In this document: one piece after another, positions 7,466 to 15,604 of the stretch | How positions within the stretch are numbered: position 1 is the first letter of the stretch | How the letters are laid out: each line of letters opens with the position of its first letter | Source of the DNA: Peptostreptococcaceae bacterium | Lineage (GTDB): Bacteria; Bacillota; Clostridia; Peptostreptococcales; Filifactoraceae | Length of the DNA: 64,000 nt | Direction: 5' to 3' | NCBI GenBank assembly: GCA_030532705.1 | Contig: JAUNKR010000003.1 | Location: forward strand, 1-64,000 | Position numbers and translations under genes: made by a program | The notes under the pieces: generated by a model | Told to the model about the DNA's origin: nothing | Databases searched by the model: none | Seen by the model: the letters and a program-made list of their open reading frames with translations, nothing else

Positions 7466-7516
7466 AAAAAAGGGAATACCAAAATGTTCAACCAAAAATA
7501 AAGGAGGAAATGTAAC

Positions 7517-9664
7517 ATGAAGATTCTTAAAAAACAATTTTCAGTTTTGATGACGCTTCTGATGATCCTGTCGCTTGTACCATTGACAGCATTTGCGGAT
7601 GAATATCCTCAGATCAGTCTGATCGGACAGGCACAGACCTTTACGACAGCAGACAAGGATAAGGAAGTAAGATTCAAAGTAGATCTAAGCAGATATTTTG
7701 ACCTAAAAATGGGTCGAGTGATCTTTGAATTAGAAAATGCGAAATTGGCGACCGTTGCAGGAGCAGCGAAGGCTACAGTGGTTCAGGGAGATACCAATCT
7801 TATGGATCCGGATGTCGTATTCTCTGCACCGGGTGGAGCACTTGCAGGTGGAGAAAAACTATTTAATCTGGACATAAACAAAGAAGTAAAGGCAAATAAC
7901 AAAGATAATATCGAAGTGATCGTATCTCTAAGACTGGATTTCTCTGAATCTGTACCTGGAGAGATGAATGTGGTTTTAAGAGATATCGGTAAAGATGGGG
8001 TGCCGACAGGGATCGGGGACCACAAATTGATGCCGACAACAGGACAAACAGCTGCAAAAGATATCGAGCTGAAAGTCGATAAGCCGGATACAAAGATCGG
8101 ACCTGCAGGTGGAGCGCTATCCTCTGTGATCGTATTAGAGCTTAAAAAACTTTCTGCAACCACTTCTGAAAACAAGCTGGTAGTATCCTTGCCATCAGGC
8201 TTTCTGTTCTCACCTGCTTCCAAGGTGACTACCGATGGAGCTGCACCGACAGTGGCTTACTCTGCAGACAAAAACGAGATGACTATCACAGGCATCACTA
8301 GAAATACGGCTTATGTAAAAGTTGAGCCGATGGTAGTATTGAAGGCATCGGGTTCTGCTGCAAATGGCAAGATCATGGCAGGGTTCGAGCTTCGTGTCAA
8401 TAATAAGAAGGTATCTGAAAAAGATGCTGTGATCGGAGAACTCGTATCTTACGGCTTGACAGTGACTGCAGTAGAAAAAGGCAAGCGTGAGATTCCGATG
8501 CTTGTTAAAGGAATGCCTAAGGCTGTTGAAGTGACAATCAAGGCAGTGGACGGTACATTGACCAATGGAGCAACGATCGACCTTGATGTAGATGGCGCAG
8601 AGATCGTATACAATACCCTCAAGGTCGTAGAACCGACAGGATTGATCCTTACTGCTCCAAAATCTGCAGGATCGAAGGATGCGGATAAGGTATCCGGATA
8701 CGAAGTCTATGCGGACAGCAAATTTGCGCTTCGTACACATAAATACGACGTTCAGAATATCAAGCTATCTTTTGACATCGTAGCAAGTCCGAAGGCAGAA
8801 AAAAATGCAACTCTTATGGTAAGCACATCCAGAGTGGATGACCAGAAGATCGATATTGCCAAAGTATCAAAGACCGTAGATGTTCAGATCGTAGCAGCAC
8901 AGGTCGATAAGGGAGTTAAAGCGGACCTTCCAAAAGTAGTGATCAAAGAAGTAGAAAAAAATCTTCTTCAAAATGGAGACAAGATCTACCTAGAGTTGAT
9001 CTACCCTGGAAGCGAAAAAGACAAAGGTCAACATGTTGCTTTCAACTCTGCAAAAGAGATCAAGGTAGAAACTACAAATAGCTTGAAGATCGATTCAGTC
9101 GAGCTTGGAAAACAGGAGAATATCCTAGTGCTTACAGTGGGATCCAGATCCTTTGAAGGACCGGGGATGATCACATTGACAGGTATTCGAGGATTCTTGA
9201 CCGAGAAAGCACCGATGAATCAGGTAGACCTTCAAGTGAGGATCAATGATAATATTGAATCGGTAACACCTTTTTTCTCTGTGGGTACAGCAGTATCGCT
9301 CAAGACAGTATTTGCGATCAATAACAAGACCTATACCGTGAATGGACAAATGAGAACATTGCAGACTGCGCCATATATCAATAATGGAAGAACGATGCTT
9401 CCGGTAAGAGCGGTAGGAGAGTCTCTAGGGCTTCAAGCAAGCTGGGATAATGCAACAAAGACAGCGACCTTCATGAATGATAGCAAGACAGCGATCGTGA
9501 AGATCGGACAGAGCACCATCAGCGTGAACAATACACCGCTTCCACTTACTGTCCCTGCAGAGATCAAAGACGGCTCTACGATGATCGAGCTTCGTTCTCT
9601 AGCATCTGCATTTGGTGTGAATATCCACTGGGATGCAGCAACAAAAACAGTAACGGTAAACTAA
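7517..9664 (+). CDS. secreted S-layer-like protein with C-terminal stalk (copper amine oxidase N-terminal-like) domain
   Basis: 715 residues. A signal peptide (MKILKKQFSVLMTLLMILSL, cleaved near AFADEY) is followed by long beta-rich regions without recognised domains. A C-terminal stalk domain covers about 595-715, with INNGRTMLPVRAVGESLG and STMIELRSLASAFGVNI. In Clostridia such domains are found on abundant surface proteins and may mediate wall attachment. AAAGGAGG precedes the ATG. It is paralogous in layout and C-terminus to the 732-residue protein at 10087, but its codon choice follows the rest of the chromosome (many ATC, GCA, GAT). Probably a structural surface protein and possible glycan acceptor (inferred). 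Confidence 0.82.
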   Translation: MKILKKQFSVLMTLLMILSLVPLTAFADEYPQISLIGQAQTFTTADKDKEVRFKVDLSRYFDLKMGRVIFELENAKLATVAGAAKATVVQGDTNLMDPDVVFSAPGGALAGGEKLFNLDINKEVKANNKDNIEVIVSLRLDFSESVPGEMNVVLRDIGKDGVPTGIGDHKLMPTTGQTAAKDIELKVDKPDTKIGPAGGALSSVIVLELKKLSATTSENKLVVSLPSGFLFSPASKVTTDGAAPTVAYSADKNEMTITGITRNTAYVKVEPMVVLKASGSAANGKIMAGFELRVNNKKVSEKDAVIGELVSYGLTVTAVEKGKREIPMLVKGMPKAVEVTIKAVDGTLTNGATIDLDVDGAEIVYNTLKVVEPTGLILTAPKSAGSKDADKVSGYEVYADSKFALRTHKYDVQNIKLSFDIVASPKAEKNATLMVSTSRVDDQKIDIAKVSKTVDVQIVAAQVDKGVKADLPKVVIKEVEKNLLQNGDKIYLELIYPGSEKDKGQHVAFNSAKEIKVETTNSLKIDSVELGKQENILVLTVGSRSFEGPGMITLTGIRGFLTEKAPMNQVDLQVRINDNIESVTPFFSVGTAVSLKTVFAINNKTYTVNGQMRTLQTAPYINNGRTMLPVRAVGESLGLQASWDNATKTATFMNDSKTAIVKIGQSTISVNNTPLPLTVPAEIKDGSTMIELRSLASAFGVNIHWDAATKTVTVN

Positions 9665-9713
9665 GAGGCAAATTTTACTAGGATAAAGATAGTATAAATA
9701 GTATAGTAATGAA

Positions 9714-9743
9714 GAAATGGCAGTCTTTTTTGGCTGCCATTTC
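9714..9743. terminator. stem-loop after the first S-layer-like gene
   Basis: A perfect 10-bp stem GAAATGGCAG/CTGCCATTTC has a T-rich loop. There is no T tract after the stem, so this is an atypical terminator or an mRNA-end stabiliser. Confidence 0.45.
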
Positions 9744-9758
9744 CCAAAATCTCTTGTG

Positions 9759-9796
9759 GTAACAGATTTGTAACAAAAAACAACAAACTTGTAACA
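9759..9796 (+). promoter_or_regulatory. three phased GTAACA boxes
   Basis: GTAACA occurs at 9759, 9770 and 9791, spaced 11 and 21 bases, close to one and two DNA turns. The same hexamer lies in the 40-bp repeats (around 4461 and 7416) before other stalk-domain genes. It may be an operator for a regulator of surface proteins. Confidence 0.35.
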
Positions 9797-9834
9797 CACA
9801 AGAGCCAAAAACTGTGATATGATATGTTTATCGA

Positions 9835-9925
9835 AATAATACTATGGGTTTCGCTCAAAATGATTGACGAAAAACGGCATTTTATAGTATTATTAGCAAT
9901 AGGGGACAGAGCGAAGCTCGGTTCA
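9835..9925. other. nested inverted repeats in the 422-bp gap before the second S-layer-like gene
   Basis: AATAATACTAT (9835-9845) pairs with ATAGTATTATT (9884-9894). TTCGCTC (about 9850-9856) is complementary to GAGCGAA (about 9910-9916), and GAGC-GAA-GCTC also forms a small hairpin there. It lies upstream of the mapped promoter, so it is either a separate RNA or a regulatory DNA structure. No Rfam class is recognised. Confidence 0.3.
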
Positions 9926-9966
9926 ATCGGTAAAATTACAGTTATGTTACAATTTGTCATTATGAA

Positions 9967-9995
9967 TTGACATCCATACAGTCGATTGATATAAT
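9967..9995 (+). promoter_or_regulatory. consensus promoter of the second S-layer-like gene
   Basis: Perfect TTGACA (9967-9972), 17 bases, TATAAT (9990-9995). The leader is about 85 nt, with AAAGGAGG before the ATG at 10087. Consensus strength fits a very abundant product. Confidence 0.85.
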
Positions 9996-10086
9996 GGCTG
10001 ATGTAAATCGGTATTTTACCAAAAAGGGAAGAGAGCCCTAACCTCTCAAGAAAATTTATCTTTTATATTAAAAGGAGGAAAACAAA

Positions 10087-12285
10087 ATGAAGAAGAGATT
10101 ATCTCTTTTATTGGCAGCGTTGATGATCATCACGTTGCTGCCAATGTCATCATTTGCAGTTTCAACACCGAAAGTAAACGTTCAAACTGTTACAAATGAA
10201 GACAAAGGCTCTAACAAGGCTGTTCCTGTAAGAGCTTCTTTTGAATTTACAAAGTCTGCTACTACAGCAAATATGGCAGCACAAAATTTGGTGTTTACAT
10301 TAAACGCTGGTTCGTTCTCTACAGGAACATATGATCATGATGATAATACTACTACAGTTGAAATAGCAGTTCCAGCTCCAGCAGTACAATGGAATGGAGC
10401 TGCTCTAGGTACAGCTGTAGTCAATGTTGAATCAGGTGTTATGACTGTTAAAGTTCCTGCTGCTCAAGCGCTTGCGGGAGCTAATGGCGACATTACTGCA
10501 CTTACAGTTGATTTCTATGTGGATATTACACAAGCTTCTGCTGGTGATCTTACATTCTCAGTACTTGACTCTAATGAAACTCTTGCTGTTGGAGAAGATA
10601 CAGTAGGAACTAAAGAGAATATTAAGTTACTAGTAATTAAAGATGCGGATACATCTGAACTGGCTATGACAGCTAAGGATTCAGAAAAAGCTGTAAGCTT
10701 TGATGGTGGCGACCTATCTCAATTTGAAATCAGAAACTTCAAAAAGATGGCAACTCCAATGGCTGCACCTACAACTGAGTTTGATGCTCCAGACAGAAAC
10801 CAGCTTGTTATTTCTTTTGAAGATGATTATGTGAAATTTGATGCAGGTACAAAAGTAATCGTGGATGGAGGAACTATTGCGGGTGCTGTTCAAGCGGATG
10901 GTAGAATAGTTCTTACATCAGCACAAGTACCAGCTACTACTAAATACGTTCTTGTAATTCCTAAAGTAACTGGAATGAACAGAAAAGCATCAGAAGGTAG
11001 TGTGAGAGTAAATGCTGCTATTATTCAAGATAGAGCTGCAGCTCCAGGAGCAGGCCTAAAAAAACCTAACCCAATCACACTTGCATCTAACAGTGTTGTT
11101 GTAGGAAAGATCGTTGATTACTCTGTGACTATGACTGTAGTTGAGAGAGGGAAAAAAGAAATTCCTTCTGTATGGGGTGGAGAAGAAGCTAAAGTAAAAG
11201 TTACTCTTAAAGGACCTAAAGGATCATTCCTTAATAGAGTAGTTGAGTTCAAAGCTGAAGGAGCAGATGTTAAGTACATCAGTGGCTCTGGATTTACAGG
11301 GGAAAAAGATGGCGAAGTATTCAAGGACGGCGAGTTCGAATACAAGCCAGCAACTCCTGCTGATCTATCTCAAGCAACAGAGTTCTCTTTCTTTATTGAA
11401 ATCATAACTGCAGCTAACAAAGATGGTGTTGCTACTCTAACAGCAGCACAAAGAGGATGGGAAACTAAAGCAGATCTTGCAAAAGTAACTCCTAAATTCT
11501 CAATCAAAGCAGATGCTATGCCAGTTAAAAAAGGTGAAGCTAGAGCGACTGCTGATGTAATGATCACAGAAGCTAAAGCTGGTCTTTTGACTAAATCTGA
11601 CAAGATTCAACTTAAATTCAGCACAAGAAGAGATTATACTCAATTCTCTACAAAAGCAATTAAAGTAGAAGCAACAAATGGAATGAAGTTTGGTGATGTA
11701 GATTATGGTAATAGTGGAAAAGACTTTACAGTTCTTGAAATCCCAATTACTAAACAATCTCATGGAGAGCCAGCTGTAATTACTATCTCTGGTATTAAAG
11801 TACTAGTTGATGGTTCATCTACTGATGATACTATCAAAATCAACGGACAGCTTAACAAAGCTACTGTTGCTAACACTGAATACATTAAAGTAGTTAAAGA
11901 GTATGCTCTTGAGTCTATCCTAACTGTATTCACAATCGGACAAACTCAGTACACTGTAAACGGTGATGCTAAGACAGCTGCGTCTGCACCATACATCAAG
12001 AATGGTAAGACTATGCTTCCTATCAGAGCACTTTCTGAGTCTCTAGGACTAACAGTTCAGTGGAACGGACAAACTAAGACAGCTACATTTACAGATTCTA
12101 CAAAAGTTGCTGCTGTAACAATCGGCGCTGAGAAGATGTTTGTAAACGGAACACCTATTCCACTAGCTGCAAAAGCTGAGCTTGTAAACGGAACAACTTT
12201 CGTTGAGCTTAGATCTCTAGCAACTGCATTCGGCGTACAAATCGACTGGGATGCTGCTGCTAAGACAGCTACAGTTTCTAAATAA
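10087..12285 (+). CDS. major secreted S-layer-like protein with C-terminal stalk domain
   Basis: 732 residues. A signal peptide (MKKRLSLLLAALMIITLLPM, cleaved near SSFAVS) is followed by beta-rich, Ala/Thr/Val-rich repeats of unknown fold. The C-terminal stalk domain covers about 612-732 (IKNGKTMLPIRALSESLG, TTFVELRSLATAFGVQI). It has a consensus promoter, a long leader and a strong terminator. Codon use differs sharply from neighbours, with GCT, ACT, GTT and ATT preferred. This is consistent with very high expression or a different origin. It is paralogous to the gene at 7517. Likely the main S-layer or surface-coat protein; inferred, since no SLH or CWB2 repeat is seen. Confidence 0.84.
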   Translation: MKKRLSLLLAALMIITLLPMSSFAVSTPKVNVQTVTNEDKGSNKAVPVRASFEFTKSATTANMAAQNLVFTLNAGSFSTGTYDHDDNTTTVEIAVPAPAVQWNGAALGTAVVNVESGVMTVKVPAAQALAGANGDITALTVDFYVDITQASAGDLTFSVLDSNETLAVGEDTVGTKENIKLLVIKDADTSELAMTAKDSEKAVSFDGGDLSQFEIRNFKKMATPMAAPTTEFDAPDRNQLVISFEDDYVKFDAGTKVIVDGGTIAGAVQADGRIVLTSAQVPATTKYVLVIPKVTGMNRKASEGSVRVNAAIIQDRAAAPGAGLKKPNPITLASNSVVVGKIVDYSVTMTVVERGKKEIPSVWGGEEAKVKVTLKGPKGSFLNRVVEFKAEGADVKYISGSGFTGEKDGEVFKDGEFEYKPATPADLSQATEFSFFIEIITAANKDGVATLTAAQRGWETKADLAKVTPKFSIKADAMPVKKGEARATADVMITEAKAGLLTKSDKIQLKFSTRRDYTQFSTKAIKVEATNGMKFGDVDYGNSGKDFTVLEIPITKQSHGEPAVITISGIKVLVDGSSTDDTIKINGQLNKATVANTEYIKVVKEYALESILTVFTIGQTQYTVNGDAKTAASAPYIKNGKTMLPIRALSESLGLTVQWNGQTKTATFTDSTKVAAVTIGAEKMFVNGTPIPLAAKAELVNGTTFVELRSLATAFGVQIDWDAAAKTATVSK

Positions 12286-12308
12286 TTAGACTGTAAAGTT
12301 TATGTAAT

Positions 12309-12339
12309 AAAAAGAGAAGTCGAAAGACTTCTCTTTTTT
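12309..12339 (+). terminator. intrinsic terminator after the major surface protein
   Basis: AAAAAGAGAAGTC-GAAA-GACTTCTCTTTTTT. It stops 15 bases before the next start codon, so the membrane-protein gene downstream may depend on read-through or an unseen promoter. Confidence 0.9.
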
Positions 12340-12353
12340 GTTAAGAGGGAGAT

Positions 12354-14348
12354 ATGGAAGAAAATACGATGGAATATCCGAAGGAGCCGACATCGGAAAA
12401 TGTAGGCGACGGATGGAGTGACGATGATAGACAAGCCGATCATCCAACAAAGGAGATCCAAGACAATGAAAGGGGTCCTGACATTTCGGTTGATGTGATG
12501 CAGACAGGAGAAGCTCTGGCAAAAAGAAAAAAATGGGATCAGGTAGCGATCATACCATTGATACTGATCATAGTGATCGTACCACTATTGATATACACTC
12601 AGGAGGTGCAAGTATCGGATGAGGTCTTCCGATTTTGGGGAATGCGAAGTTTTTATGACAATTACAATTATAGTAAGGCGCGGTTGATCCTGTTGCTCGA
12701 TATCGCTCTTCTTATCGGTCTGGTATTTTTATTTATTACCCGACGAGATCAAATACTTCGAAGAGTGAGGAGGACAAAATGGTTCTTGCTCGGGTTTGCG
12801 ATTTTTTCTCTGTTTACGATCATCAGTGCAGTCAGCTCAGCTTATCCCGACCTTGCGTACAACGGTTCGCCGGAGCGATATGAGGGGCTTTGGATATTGC
12901 TCAGCTATCTCTTGATCAGCGTCTATGCCATCTTTGTGCTAAAGGAGAGCATGCTGCGATATCTCAAAGGGGCATTTTTGTTTTTGGGGATCGTCATTTC
13001 TTTTTTGTCTATTGGACATCTCATGGGGAGAGATTTTCTTTTTGATTCTTGGCTAAAGCAGTTCACATTATTGCCGAATATGACGGTATCCTTTACACAG
13101 GATCATCGAACTTTTTGGTCTTTGACCTTTTATAATCCGAATAATACCGGAAGCTATTGCGCGTTGATGATACCGCTTTTTTTTGCGTGGACGATGGATG
13201 CAAGAGAGAATAAGATCATTCGGATGATGACGGGAGTTTTGTTTTTGTCGCATATTGGGATCTTGTTTTTTTCACGTTCGCAGGCAGGGATGGTCGGTGT
13301 CTTCTTAGCAGTTTTAATAGCACTCTACTATTATTCGCCTCTATTGCTTCGACATCAAACGCTGTCTCTTGGATTAGGCGCTTGGCTGATCTTTCTGGCA
13401 CTTGCCGGAAATTTTTTTACAGGGGGCAAATTACTTTATGAGGTTCAAGATATTTTTGAGGGAGCAAAAAAGCTGGTGACCTCCAATGCTGAATATGTGC
13501 ATGATCCGACTTATGGAGCATATATCTATGATGTGCAATTTCCGGAGAGGGATGTGATCCGATTGTCGACATTGGATGGAGATATCGATGTTCTGACAAA
13601 GCAGGGGGACTTTCGGATCGTAGATGCTCAAGGGAATTCCTTGCTCAAGAAGTTTGATAAAGACATGGGCTATGCACTGCTTAAGGGACCTTATGATGAT
13701 ATTGCACTGAAGGCGGAGATGAACCAAGAAGTCAATAAGATCGTAATAACGATCCTCCATCAGAAAAAAATTGCTTTTTTGGTGGCGAAGGAACCAAGCG
13801 GGGAGAGCTATCCGGTATCGAATCTTTCCTATCAGCGATGTGATATGGTGCAGGCTCCATATTGGGGATTTGAGGGTAAGGAGAGACTGGGCTCGGGACG
13901 AGGTTATCTATGGTCAAGGTCTATTCCGCTCATCAAGAATACATTGATCCTTGGCTATGGTCCGGATAATTATTTGGCGGTCTTTCCGCATGGAGATTAC
14001 CTCGCAAAAGCCATACTTACCGAGAATATTTTGATGATCGTCGATAAGCCGCATAATATGTATCTCCAATGGATGATCAATGAGGGTGTGGTGGCAACAT
14101 TGGCACTGATGTTATCTTTTGCGATCTTTGTGGTCCATGCGATACGATCTGTAAGGCGACAGGAGCGATATTCTTCAAGAGAGCATTGGCTGATCGGCTG
14201 TCTGTTGGCGGTCATATCCTATTTGGGCACCGGATTCTTTAATGATTCTGCTGTATCCGTCGCACCGATCTTCTGGGCAGTGCTCGGGATCGGAATGATA
14301 TTGTCTGCTCTTTCAGATGAGGAGCGGACTGTGAACACAAAAGAATAG
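12354..14348 (+). CDS. Wzy/WaaL (O-antigen ligase family) membrane protein, paralog 1
   Basis: 664 residues. A hydrophilic cytoplasmic N-terminus (about 55 residues) is followed by roughly 11-12 membrane segments. The central LTFYNPNNTGSYCALMIP and FFSRSQAGMVGVFLAV match the Wzy_C/O-antigen ligase family. A large exported loop of about 200 residues lies between mid-protein and C-terminal helices and ends in GSGRGYLWSRSIPL, GYGPDNYL and KPHNMYLQWMINEG. This type polymerises lipid-linked glycans or moves them onto an acceptor. It sits between surface-protein genes and has a close paralog at 15605. GAGGGAG precedes the ATG. Confidence 0.8.
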   Translation: MEENTMEYPKEPTSENVGDGWSDDDRQADHPTKEIQDNERGPDISVDVMQTGEALAKRKKWDQVAIIPLILIIVIVPLLIYTQEVQVSDEVFRFWGMRSFYDNYNYSKARLILLLDIALLIGLVFLFITRRDQILRRVRRTKWFLLGFAIFSLFTIISAVSSAYPDLAYNGSPERYEGLWILLSYLLISVYAIFVLKESMLRYLKGAFLFLGIVISFLSIGHLMGRDFLFDSWLKQFTLLPNMTVSFTQDHRTFWSLTFYNPNNTGSYCALMIPLFFAWTMDARENKIIRMMTGVLFLSHIGILFFSRSQAGMVGVFLAVLIALYYYSPLLLRHQTLSLGLGAWLIFLALAGNFFTGGKLLYEVQDIFEGAKKLVTSNAEYVHDPTYGAYIYDVQFPERDVIRLSTLDGDIDVLTKQGDFRIVDAQGNSLLKKFDKDMGYALLKGPYDDIALKAEMNQEVNKIVITILHQKKIAFLVAKEPSGESYPVSNLSYQRCDMVQAPYWGFEGKERLGSGRGYLWSRSIPLIKNTLILGYGPDNYLAVFPHGDYLAKAILTENILMIVDKPHNMYLQWMINEGVVATLALMLSFAIFVVHAIRSVRRQERYSSREHWLIGCLLAVISYLGTGFFNDSAVSVAPIFWAVLGIGMILSALSDEERTVNTKE

Positions 14349-14392
14349 CATATTATGATTATTACAATAAGATAACAAATGACGCTCTTTGC

Positions 14393-14421
14393 TGTACAAG
14401 GGGCAGAGGATAGCCTATAAT
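14393..14421 (+). promoter_or_regulatory. promoter of the short stalk-domain gene
   Basis: TGTACA (14393-14398), 17 bases, TATAAT (14416-14421). The -35 is weak. Confidence 0.5.
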
Positions 14422-14458
14422 ATAGGTAGGAAATCATCGGATGATAAAGGAGGAACTA

Positions 14459-15214
14459 ATGAAAAGATATTCAAAGATCATGGCAGTCGGATTGGCGGCG
14501 CTTACGATCATGACCGGCTCAAGTATCGCTGCAAATAATGCGGTGAGCGGTGTGTCGAAAGTCGATTACAAATTCGTCATCAATGAGAACGCGATCACTT
14601 TACCAAACAACTATCTCGTGATGAGCAAGAACGGAACGACCTATGTGCCACTTCGATTTATATCGGAAACTCTGGGTGCAAAAGTCGATTATAAGCAAGG
14701 GATGATCTCGATTGCGGATAAGCCGAATACGACAATGTCACAGCCGGAAGATAGCAAGAAGATCAAGGAGCTGGAAGCGGAGATCGACAAGCTAAAAAAA
14801 GAGAAAACAGAGATAGAAACAAAATTGACAACCATTCAAAATTCAATGCACTACAAAAGGTTGCCTTTGTCAGAAAGTAGTGTTAATGAGTTAAATATTA
14901 AACTTCATAATATAAGAAGAGATGGAAAGAATACAAGATTTTCAATCGAGATTATAAACAAAGCTAAAGCAAGATATTTTATTGTAGATCCTTTTAGAAC
15001 AGTAGTTACTGTTGATGGAGTAAAATATTATTCCAATTTGGATACTTCTGCAAACCTGAACTCTACACTAACAAAAATGGATGAAAAACTATCAGGAGAT
15101 ATTGTGATTGAAGGAATGGATACAGAAAAGGCTAAGGGTACTATTGTATTCCAATTAAATGATAATGGTGAATTTACGGATTACATCACAATGTACTTCG
15201 ACAATACAAAATAA
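14459..15214 (+). CDS. secreted stalk-domain coiled-coil protein
   Basis: 251 residues. A signal peptide (MKRYSKIMAVGLAALTIMTG) is followed by one stalk domain (about 35-90, NGTTYVPLRFISETLGAKVD). A coiled coil comes next (about 97-130, KIKELEAEIDKLKKEK), then a C-terminal domain of unknown fold. AAAGGAGG before this ATG sets the start. The layout equals that of the protein at 3491. The C-terminal half, from about 14830, is visibly richer in A+T and uses different codons from the first half, suggesting a mosaic gene. Probably wall-associated; function unknown. Confidence 0.8.
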   Translation: MKRYSKIMAVGLAALTIMTGSSIAANNAVSGVSKVDYKFVINENAITLPNNYLVMSKNGTTYVPLRFISETLGAKVDYKQGMISIADKPNTTMSQPEDSKKIKELEAEIDKLKKEKTEIETKLTTIQNSMHYKRLPLSESSVNELNIKLHNIRRDGKNTRFSIEIINKAKARYFIVDPFRTVVTVDGVKYYSNLDTSANLNSTLTKMDEKLSGDIVIEGMDTEKAKGTIVFQLNDNGEFTDYITMYFDNTK

Positions 15215-15233
15215 CCGATCTTACGAGTAAGCA

Positions 15234-15310
15234 TATCATAAAACAGTTTTTGTTTTCCTTATGATAAAGAGACTCATCACCTAGGAGAATTCCTAGGATG
15301 ATGGGTCTTT
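15234..15310 (+). terminator. intrinsic terminator and preceding hairpin
   Basis: TATCATAA/TTATGATA (15234-15266) is followed by a strong imperfect stem from GACTCATCA-CCTAGGA to TCCTAGG-ATGATGGGTC, ending in CTTTT (15271-15310). The rest of the 390-bp gap (15311-15604) holds the promoter at 15461 and no gene that I can support. Confidence 0.75.
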
Positions 15311-15460
15311 TGCATATCGTTTTTTGATATTGAAATCTGTATCACTTTTAGATATCCTAATTTTTTATAACAAGGTCAAGGGATCTCAGGACTGCTTGAT
15401 AGAAAGGAAAATATCGATCGAATAATACCGGAGTTCAGTCTGTCACTTCCTTAAAAAGCG

Positions 15461-15489
15461 TTGAAATGACTCAAGCAATATGCTAAAAT
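15461..15489 (+). promoter_or_regulatory. promoter upstream of Wzy/WaaL paralog 2
   Basis: TTGAAA (15461-15466), 17 bases, TAAAAT (15484-15489), giving a leader of about 110 nt. Confidence 0.5.
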
Positions 15490-15604
15490 TATGTATAGAA
15501 TTCAAAAATAAACAACATAGATCGATGAAGAATATCCAATAATAGAAGAAGATATAGTCGAAAGAGAGTGTATCGAGTTTGTATATAATCTAAGGGGGAT
15601 CATT

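Noticed and set aside
8210-8740. Long open frame on the minus strand inside the first surface-protein gene
   Set aside because: It is antisense to a clear secreted protein with signal peptide and stalk domain, lacks a ribosome site and has an implausible Cys/His-rich composition.
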